From NCBI GenBank assembly GCA_938048185.1, contig CALIVT010000034.1, positions 1 to 64,000 of the forward strand: DNA of 64,000 bases, read 5' to 3'. The first letter of the stretch is position 1, and every line of letters begins with the position of its first letter. The DNA is from an uncultured Arenicella sp. (GTDB taxonomy: Bacteria; Pseudomonadota; Gammaproteobacteria; Arenicellales; Arenicellaceae). The translations under genes were made by a program, and so were the position numbers. This document shows, piece after piece, positions 58,305-64,000 of the stretch. Under the pieces are notes generated by a model. That model was not told where the DNA came from. It saw only the letters and a program-made list of their open reading frames with translations, and searched no databases.

Positions 58305-58334
58305 AATGGCCTGTTCAATATTGAACAGGCCATT
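58305..58334. terminator. Palindromic terminator after the carboxylase gene
   Basis: Perfect 15-base arms (aatggcctgttcaat and its complement) followed by tttt on the plus strand and by ttaattttta on the minus strand. It lies between two convergent genes and probably serves both. Confidence 0.8.
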
Positions 58335-58361
58335 TTCGTTTACGCATGCGCTTACTACTAA

Positions 58362-59093
58362 TCAAGAGTCGGTAACGTTCTGCGAACCCTGATATCCGGC
58401 GAGCACATCCACCGGCACATTATCACCGACCGTGTAGCTCAAAATTTTACTAAGATGGGTCATAGGCAAGCCAGTCTCGTCTTGCCAATCGTTAAAGGTT
58501 TGTTGTATGCGTTTTAAGTCTCGCAAACTTGATGCGTTCGGGTGAATATCCAACCCATTCGCCAGCAGCGCGGTAATGACATCATCGCTCAGCATAAAAC
58601 TGTCCTTACCGGTAAAGCGAATAAACCATTGCGCGGTTTTACCGCCCAAGCGCGCGCCATGTTTGTGTAGATACTTCATTAAACCGACTTGATCAGCGAC
58701 CGGCCATTGCGCAAAAAATTCACCGAAACTGCCATGCTCAGCAGCGATGTCATCGACCATCGCCGCATTGTGAAAAACGGTTTGAATCTTCTGCCAATTC
58801 CGAATAATTCGCGTATCTTCGACATAAGCCTCCCATTCATCCGGTGACTTAGTGAGCAATTGGCCGATATCAAATTGGTGAAAAGCCTCCTCAAAGCCAT
58901 TCCACTTCGCTGAAATAACCCGCCAATGGAAACCTGCGTTAAAGACGCAGCGGGTCATTTGGGCTAGATATCGCTCATCTGAAACCTCCAGCAACTCGCC
59001 ATGTGTGGACGGTCTATTAAGCAGTTTATTGATTTCTTTTTTGCCGCCTTTGCGTTTGGTAGCCGTTTCTTGGATGAGTTTAAATTTTTTCAT
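58362..59093 (-). CDS. DNA-3-methyladenine glycosylase I (Tag)-like protein
   Basis: 243 residues. The Tag-family core is recognisable: TRCVFNAGFHWRVISAKWNGFEEAFHQFD, IIRNWQKIQTVFHNA and a helical HhH-GPD-like body. It lacks the N-terminal Cys and HDxEWG motif and the C-terminal Cys/His that form the zinc snap of classical Tag, and carries instead a basic N-terminal extension. The catalytic Glu of E. coli Tag sits in a segment that here reads FNAGF. Either a divergent base-excision glycosylase or a repurposed relative. Confidence 0.8.
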   Translation of the reverse strand: MKKFKLIQETATKRKGGKKEINKLLNRPSTHGELLEVSDERYLAQMTRCVFNAGFHWRVISAKWNGFEEAFHQFDIGQLLTKSPDEWEAYVEDTRIIRNWQKIQTVFHNAAMVDDIAAEHGSFGEFFAQWPVADQVGLMKYLHKHGARLGGKTAQWFIRFTGKDSFMLSDDVITALLANGLDIHPNASSLRDLKRIQQTFNDWQDETGLPMTHLSKILSYTVGDNVPVDVLAGYQGSQNVTDS

Positions 59094-59413
59094 TTCGTTT
59101 TCTTTAACTATTCACCGTACTCACTGTGAGTTTATCTGTTGATGATAGAAATTGCATTGACATAGGTATACCAAACCCACAAACTCGAGACATGTATAAG
59201 CAATACTTAATCACTTCATGCCGTCCAGCGTTGCGCAAATCAGTCGCAGTGCAAGGCCTGTCTGTGCCTGTGCGTTGGACAACCAAGCCGCGATTAAGAT
59301 GTGATTTTTGACTGAACCCATACCGTAAGTTAAAAACCGCATCCCACCAACGGCATGCGGTTTTTTTTTGACCGTAGAAAATCAAGAACTGAAAATTAAA
59401 ATAGTGATATCAA
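59094..59413 (+). ncRNA. Gap with an orphan plus-strand terminator; possible small transcript
   Basis: About 320 bases between divergent genes. A good plus-strand terminator sits at 59332-59369, yet no plus-strand gene precedes it. A TTGACA lies at 59157-59162 but no convincing -10 box follows. A 61-codon frame beginning with GTG at 59126 has no ribosome site. A short RNA ending near 59369 is therefore plausible but unproven. Confidence 0.3.
59332..59369 (+). terminator. Rho-independent terminator
   Basis: Stem aaaaaccgcat/atgcggttttt with a 12-base loop and nine T on the plus strand. Its minus-strand reading also ends in five T. Confidence 0.8.
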
Positions 59414-60325
59414 ATGAAGTCATGGTTAACTAAGCTAGACAAAATAGGGGTTCCCCTCGCATTTGTAGTGGTTTTACTCATCTGGAGCACCACGCCGTTG
59501 GCGATTAAGTGGAGTTCTACTGACGCCCCTCTAACCAGCGTGCTGTTGCGTATGCTGATCGGTGTTTGCTTTTGCGCGCTAAACCTCGCGCTGTTTACGC
59601 CTAGCCTGCCGCTGCATCGCGCGGCAAAGCGAGTCTATATTGTTGGTGGTTTTTCGATCTTTGTTTGTATGACTTTATTCTACTCAGCGGCGCAGCTCAT
59701 ACCCTCGGGTTGGGTGGCTGTACTATTCGGTCTCTCGCCGTTGAGTACCGGCGTATTTTCAGCAATGGTTGAACCCGAAACAAGGTTAACACCCAGTAGG
59801 GTTCTAGGTTTGTTGTTGGGTTTATCAGGGCTTTACTTAGTCTTCGCTGCAGGCTTAGATATCAAAGACGCGTCATTATTAGGCATTATATTAGTCCTTG
59901 CCGCGACCTTGATATCATCCGCAACCTCAGTAATTAGTCGGCAGTTAATGAAAAATCAAGACCTTTCAGGAATTCAAATTACGACCGGCAGTCTGCTTGT
60001 TGCCATCCCGTTTTTTGCGCTCTCGGTTATCCTATTTGAGCCGAGCCTAAACGTTGATTTTTCCGACCGCGCCATTAAAGCAATCGTATATCTTGGTCTG
60101 ATTGGCACTGGGGTCGGATTCACACTTTACTATTACTTACTAAAACGAGTGTCGGCGAACCGCCTGGCGCTGGTGTCTTTAGTGACGCCAATTACCGCCT
60201 TGACGGTAGGAAGCTGGCTCAACGATGAACCCTTAGTACCCGAAGTGTGGCTAGGCGCTTCACTCGTTAGCGTGGGTCTACTACTATATGAGTTTAAACC
60301 AAAGCTAGGGCTGCGAAAGCTCTAA
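59414..60325 (+). CDS. EamA/DMT-family transporter
   Basis: 303 residues with ten membrane helices arranged as two EamA repeats (about 12-145 and 158-293). FVVVLLIWSTTPLAIKWSS and the second-repeat end LVTPITALTVGSWLNDEPL are typical. Drug/metabolite exporter family; substrate unknown. The flavodoxin-like gene follows 26 bases later. Confidence 0.9.
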   Translation: MKSWLTKLDKIGVPLAFVVVLLIWSTTPLAIKWSSTDAPLTSVLLRMLIGVCFCALNLALFTPSLPLHRAAKRVYIVGGFSIFVCMTLFYSAAQLIPSGWVAVLFGLSPLSTGVFSAMVEPETRLTPSRVLGLLLGLSGLYLVFAAGLDIKDASLLGIILVLAATLISSATSVISRQLMKNQDLSGIQITTGSLLVAIPFFALSVILFEPSLNVDFSDRAIKAIVYLGLIGTGVGFTLYYYLLKRVSANRLALVSLVTPITALTVGSWLNDEPLVPEVWLGASLVSVGLLLYEFKPKLGLRKL

Positions 60326-60351
60326 GCACTGATGACTAAAATAGATTAACT

Positions 60352-60834
60352 ATGCCCTCGAACGGTAAATCGCTATTAATCGTTGCTCACACGCCCTCAC
60401 CCAATACGCTGGCGATGGCGCACGCGTTGCTCGAAGGTGCTGAGGATGACGCTGTCGACGACGTTGCTGTCACGCTGGTCTCGCCACTCGAGTGCGATGC
60501 CGACATGATTCTAAAAAGTGATGGTTTGATTCTTTTTACCACCGAAAACTTCGGCTACATGGCGGGCAGATTAAAAGATCTTTTTGAACGTATCTACTAC
60601 CCTTGCCTAGACGACCCCAGACGTAACGACGCGAAACCTTTCGCGCTGGTCATTAAAGCCGGTTTGGACGGCACCGGAACTGAAATAGCTGTGACCAAAA
60701 TCACTAAGGGCTTAAACTGGCGAGCGGCACAAGAAACGACTCTCTGCAAAGGCGACTTTAACCGCACGTTTATCGCCCGTTGCAGAGAATTAGGATTAAC
60801 CATTGCGGCTAGCCTAGACGCAGGAATTATTTAA
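60352..60834 (+). CDS. NAD(P)H-dependent FMN reductase / flavodoxin-like protein
   Basis: 160 residues with a flavodoxin fold: LLIVAHTPSPNTLAMAHALL at the FMN phosphate loop, then FTTENFGYMAGRLKDLFERIYYPC for the flavin-facing loop. Close to the NADPH-dependent FMN reductase superfamily; physiological substrate unknown. Probably co-transcribed with the EamA gene upstream and the DUF1244 gene 12 bases downstream. Confidence 0.82.
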   Translation: MPSNGKSLLIVAHTPSPNTLAMAHALLEGAEDDAVDDVAVTLVSPLECDADMILKSDGLILFTTENFGYMAGRLKDLFERIYYPCLDDPRRNDAKPFALVIKAGLDGTGTEIAVTKITKGLNWRAAQETTLCKGDFNRTFIARCRELGLTIAASLDAGII

Positions 60835-60846
60835 ATAGGAACACTT

Positions 60847-61140
60847 ATGAGTAAACAAACTGAGATCGAAGCAGCCGTATTTCGTAAACTACTGGCTCAT
60901 CTAGATAACCATAAAGAAGTACAAAACATTGACCTAATGAACCTTGCAGACTTCTGCCGTAACTGTTTGTCGAAATGGTATTCAGCCAGCGCGGCCGATT
61001 TAGGCGAAGAAATAGACTACGAGCAGGCCCGAAATATCGTCTACGGTATGCCTTACTCACAATGGAAAGAAGAACATCAAACCGAGGCGACGCCAGAGCA
61101 ACTCGCCTTGATGGCTGAACGTAAGAATGCCAAAACCTAG
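60847..61140 (+). CDS. DUF1244 family protein
   Basis: 97 residues. Family hallmarks are VFRKLLAHLDNHKEVQNIDL, MNLADFCRNCLSKWYSASA (two Cys) and IVYGMPYSQWKEEHQ. Small soluble helical protein widespread in Proteobacteria, function unknown. AGGA before the ATG. Last gene of the EamA-flavodoxin-DUF1244 set, ended by a terminator. Confidence 0.92.
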   Translation: MSKQTEIEAAVFRKLLAHLDNHKEVQNIDLMNLADFCRNCLSKWYSASAADLGEEIDYEQARNIVYGMPYSQWKEEHQTEATPEQLALMAERKNAKT

Positions 61141-61160
61141 CAATCAGAAAATCTAAAACT

Positions 61161-61193
61161 AAAAAGCCTCTACCAAATGGCAGAGGCTTTTTT
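61161..61193. terminator. Terminator between the DUF1244 and mdh genes
   Basis: Stem aaaaagcctct/agaggcttttt around a 10-base loop, with T on the plus strand and T5 on the minus strand. It can serve both convergent genes. Confidence 0.88.
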
Positions 61194-61217
61194 GCCTGCA
61201 AAAAATACCCGCGTTAG

Positions 61218-62198
61218 TTAGCCTAAAAGATGTTCTATCGCAGAGCGTTCTTGGCGCAACTCATCTTCAGTGACGTCCATGCGTGCACGACTGAATTCGC
61301 TAACTTCCAAGCCTTGGACAATTTCATAATTGCCATCTTTGCAGGTAACAGGGTATGAATACATGATGCCCCGCTCGATGTCATAACTGCCGTCGCTAGG
61401 AATCGCCATGCTCACCCAATCACCTTCAGATGTGCCTAAGGCCCAAGTACGCATGTGGTCAATCGCCGCCGCCGCCGCTGACGCAGCACTCGAGGCACCG
61501 CGCGCTTTAATAATAGCCGCGCCACGTTCTTGCACGGTTGGGATAAAATCTTCTTCTAACCAAGACTGATCAACTAAACCGCTGGCAGCATCGCCATTAA
61601 CGGTTGCGTTGGATATATCTGGGTACTGAGTATTTGAATGGTTGCCCCAAATTGTCATGCGCTTGATTTGGGTCGTGTGAGCACCGGTTTTCTCTGCTAA
61701 TTGACTCAACGCACGATTATGATCAAGGCGTGTCATGGCAGTGAATTGCCCCACAGCCAGATCCGGCGCATTTGCCGATGCGATCAACGCGTTGGTGTTT
61801 GCTGGGTTACCAACAACCAATACCTTGATTTCACGGCTTGCAACTTTGTTCATCGCCTTGCCTTGTACGGAAAAGATTGCGGCATTCGCTTCGAGCAGAT
61901 CTTTACGCTCCATACCCGGACCACGTGGCCGAGCACCTACTAGCAACGCGTAGTCTGTGTCTTTAAACGCCACTTCTGGATCATCAGAGATAATTACTTC
62001 TTGCAACAAGGGAAACGCACAGTCATTTAATTCCATAACCACGCCTTCTAGCGCACCCATGGCTGGTGTTATTTCCAACAACTGTAAGACAACAGGTTGG
62101 TCTGGGCCCAACATCGCGCCGGAGGCAATGCGGAACAATAAAGCGTAGCTGATTTGACCAGCAGCACCAGTGACGGTAACGCGAACTGCTTGTTTCAT
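61218..62198 (-). CDS. mdh: Malate dehydrogenase
   Basis: NAD-dependent oxidation of malate to oxaloacetate, TCA cycle. 326 residues. The nucleotide loop is [32 protein letters not shown] holds substrate-binding Arg residues, and [13 protein letters not shown] and the catalytic His in [12 protein letters not shown] follow. This is the cytosolic/LDH-like group found in Pseudomonas and Burkholderia relatives, not the E. coli type. AGAGGA precedes the ATG. Confidence 0.96.
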   Translation of the reverse strand: MKQAVRVTVTGAAGQISYALLFRIASGAMLGPDQPVVLQLLEITPAMGALEGVVMELNDCAFPLLQEVIISDDPEVAFKDTDYALLVGARPRGPGMERKDLLEANAAIFSVQGKAMNKVASREIKVLVVGNPANTNALIASANAPDLAVGQFTAMTRLDHNRALSQLAEKTGAHTTQIKRMTIWGNHSNTQYPDISNATVNGDAASGLVDQSWLEEDFIPTVQERGAAIIKARGASSAASAAAAAIDHMRTWALGTSEGDWVSMAIPSDGSYDIERGIMYSYPVTCKDGNYEIVQGLEVSEFSRARMDVTEDELRQERSAIEHLLG

Positions 62199-62532
62199 GG
62201 TAGATCCTCTTAATAAATCGGTAAGTCTTAGGCTTAAGCCGTTTTTGGTTCGCGCAGAGTGTACTAAAAATGGGGTTTTCTGGCTATATATTGGTACTGA
62301 ATTACGCGAATGTCGAGTATTTAGGCAAACTTAGCTAATTTCTTAATTGCCTCATGTGCCCAGAGTACCTATGATTAGTCAAACTGATACAAGACTGACC
62401 CGGTCCCGTTTTGTGGTTGAAGCTAGTTAACCTTAATTGAAATTTAACAAGCTGGTAAGCAGGGCCGACGAATAACATATGAAAACCCTCTAAGATCGAC
62501 TTGTACTACAGAGCTTAGGCTCAGGATTGGGT
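62199..62532. other. Divergent intergenic region between mdh and the LuxR-type gene
   Basis: About 330 bases with no gene. A TCGACA on the minus strand near 62315 with tatata about 20 bases downstream is a weak mdh promoter candidate. Nothing distinctive seen for the plus-strand gene. Confidence 0.35.
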
Positions 62533-64000
62533 ATGGATAACTCTCGCTTTAGTAGTTTAATCTATAGAATCATCGGCAAACCTGAGCGTTGGCATGACGA
62601 CTATCTTGACGTCATGCACCAAGTTTTAGATGAAACAGAGTCGTTTGATGACCCTGCTAATTTTTCCGAGCTTGCTATCGGTGATCAGATATTAAGCCGA
62701 ATTAGCAATACCAATGAAGCGTTGAATGCGTTTGGCACACTGCTGGATAAAAGCCGTTTCAGGATGATTGTCTTAGACGCGTCGTTTACCCCCATCTACC
62801 ATAACCAAAACGCCGAAGAGCTATTTCATTTCGTACAAAGCAAGAGCAAGCCAAATACAGTCGCGCTTCAGGTTTTGGATAAGATACGCAAAGCTGCGCT
62901 GCAAAATGCCAAACACTCAAACAAGAGCGAGAGCAACCTCTCATCAATTGACACCGTTGACCAAAACGGTGACCAGATGTACCTGCGCTCAATCCATAAT
63001 CTGAGTGAAATTGATGGAACTGTTTCCACTTATTATCTGCTGCTTGTCCTCGATAAAAGCGCGAATACCAAACAGTTAAACCCAGAATTAATCGAACGCT
63101 ATGAGCTCACGGATAAAGAGCAAATGGTATTAATCAGCTTGATTCATGGAAAAACCATCAAGCAAATTGCCAGCGACGAATTTATTACCGAAAACACGGT
63201 CAAAACGCATCTTAAAGCACTTTTTAGAAAGACCGAAACCAAGTCTCAAGCAGATATAGTTCGACTAATATTGACTCACGAATCACAGATTCTTGATAAC
63301 TATTTCGGCACTTCAGGCGGCTTGCTAAACACGACTAAGGTTGAACCAACACAAGACAAGTTCATAATCTTAAGCGGCGATCATGAGATTGCATACAGAG
63401 AGTACGGGCCGCGCGATGGTGACCCAATCGTTGTTTGCCATAATGGCTATGGGTGTCGCGTCACCATACCTCGCGGCTACGATGAAATTTGTCGTCGCCA
63501 TAATAAACGCATCATCATTCCAGACCGTCCAGGCTACGGGCTAAGTCCGTATATTGAAGGGCACCCGAACAACTGGAATTCCATGTTCTCTGAGTTTATC
63601 GACAAACTCCGGCTAGACAGTTACGAATTACTCGGCACAGTACTTGGCTCGGTCATCGCATTGAATTTCGCCGTGACCGCCGATCAACGTTTAAAGCGCG
63701 TGATGCTCTGCTCCCCGGTGTTTGTGAACGTGCGTAAAGACAACGACTACTTACTTGGCATCTTCTCTCCGGTGACGCGGTTAATTCGCGCCTCCGAGCG
63801 TTTTGCACGAGAACTCTACGAGCTGTGGCTGCGAAGCATCACGATGAATCTCTCAGTCCACTATCGAACGATGTTGAATAATAGCGTCGGCAGTGCTGAG
63901 CGAGAAGCCTTTGAGAAAAACGACACAGTTGATTTAATGATCGAAGGATTCCAACAAGGAAGCAGTCATGGGCTCGATGGGATCTCGCATGAAATGGTGC
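62533..64000 (+). CDS. LuxR-type HTH regulator fused to an alpha/beta-hydrolase domain (partial, runs off right edge)
   Basis: 489 residues visible, no stop reached. The N-terminal part (1 to about 185) resembles a PAS-like sensory region, with FRMIVLDASFTPIYHNQNAEEL near 85. A LuxR/GerE-type HTH spans about 193-258 (TDKEQMVLISLIHGKTIKQIA, then TENTVKTHLKALFRKTETKS). From about residue 277 an alpha/beta-hydrolase fold begins: EIAYREYGPRDGDPIVVCHN, the oxyanion region HNGYG (303-307), PDRPGYGLS and the nucleophile-elbow position LLGTVLGSV (366-374). At the usual GxSxG serine the residue is Val370. The HTH lies in the middle rather than at the C-terminus as in most LuxR proteins. A ligand-sensing pseudo-hydrolase regulator is my inference. 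Confidence 0.8.
   Translation, partial: MDNSRFSSLIYRIIGKPERWHDDYLDVMHQVLDETESFDDPANFSELAIGDQILSRISNTNEALNAFGTLLDKSRFRMIVLDASFTPIYHNQNAEELFHFVQSKSKPNTVALQVLDKIRKAALQNAKHSNKSESNLSSIDTVDQNGDQMYLRSIHNLSEIDGTVSTYYLLLVLDKSANTKQLNPELIERYELTDKEQMVLISLIHGKTIKQIASDEFITENTVKTHLKALFRKTETKSQADIVRLILTHESQILDNYFGTSGGLLNTTKVEPTQDKFIILSGDHEIAYREYGPRDGDPIVVCHNGYGCRVTIPRGYDEICRRHNKRIIIPDRPGYGLSPYIEGHPNNWNSMFSEFIDKLRLDSYELLGTVLGSVIALNFAVTADQRLKRVMLCSPVFVNVRKDNDYLLGIFSPVTRLIRASERFARELYELWLRSITMNLSVHYRTMLNNSVGSAEREAFEKNDTVDLMIEGFQQGSSHGLDGISHEMV

Noticed and set aside
59126-59311. A 61-codon GTG-start frame in the gap before the EamA gene
   Set aside because: No Shine-Dalgarno sequence; an RNA rather than a protein better explains the downstream terminator, if anything is expressed.

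Overview
The window is a chromosomal segment of a Gram-negative bacterium, most likely a marine or aquatic gammaproteobacterium. Evidence: lipopolysaccharide export permeases (lptF/lptG), a type II secretion pseudopilin cluster, the order pepA-holC-valS, a yheS ABC-F gene, rluC, RNase E with its zinc link, and a Burkholderia/Pseudomonas-style malate dehydrogenase. Base composition is moderate (close to half G+C by eye). I cannot fix the genus. I saw no tRNA, rRNA, CRISPR array, insertion sequence, integrase or prophage gene; this is mostly core chromosome.

Layout. 1-1595 (minus): gspH-gspI-gspJ, with gspJ running off the left edge. 1783-4415 (plus): an ECF sigma factor translationally coupled to a membrane-anchored VWA (YfbK-like) protein. 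4500-9095 (minus): guaA, guaB and pyk; a pyk terminator is followed at once by a strong guaB promoter that predicts a leaderless guaB mRNA. 9425-10006 (plus): iron superoxide dismutase. 10141-13776 (minus): a three-gene operon of coiled-coil and membrane proteins of unknown role. 13777-14217: an AT-rich gap with three perfect DnaA boxes and two long inverted repeats. 14218-17009: an RDD protein and lptF-lptG. 17184-24910 (plus): pepA, holC, valS, yheS and a DUF2520 Rossmann protein. 25052-33769: small stress and redox genes (GST-like protein, 1-Cys peroxiredoxin, lipoprotein), class I fumarase, proS, a lytic transglycosylase, yihY, an arsC/yfgD gene and a wrbA-like flavoprotein. 33795-36971 (minus): sppA, Rieske protein, HAD hydrolase, rluC. 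37988-43402 (plus): rne after a long leader, then an asparagine-synthase/glycosyltransferase pair. 43534-53028: sodium-solute symporter, DUF533 protein, rlmD, MAPEG protein, a small unknown gene, a PolB-like 3'-5' exonuclease, cysM, a YccA/BI-1 protein and recJ. 53695-58260 (plus): one 1521-residue protein carrying all four acetyl-CoA carboxylase activities. 58362-62198: a Tag-like glycosylase, EamA transporter, flavodoxin-like protein, DUF1244 protein and mdh. 62533 to the right edge (plus): a regulator with a central LuxR-type HTH followed by an alpha/beta-hydrolase domain whose nucleophile serine appears to be valine.

How the genes work together. Purine synthesis (guaA/guaB), glycolysis and TCA steps (pyk, fumarase, mdh), fatty-acid precursor supply (the fused carboxylase), translation (valS, proS, rluC, rlmD, yheS), RNA decay (rne), repair (recJ, Tag-like, exonuclease) and envelope biogenesis (lptFG, sppA, SLT, T2SS) are interspersed in short operons, often separated by bidirectional terminators.

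The items most worth a second look are the four-activity carboxylase, the LuxR/pseudo-hydrolase regulator, the DnaA-box cluster, the three-gene coiled-coil operon and the leaderless guaB promoter.
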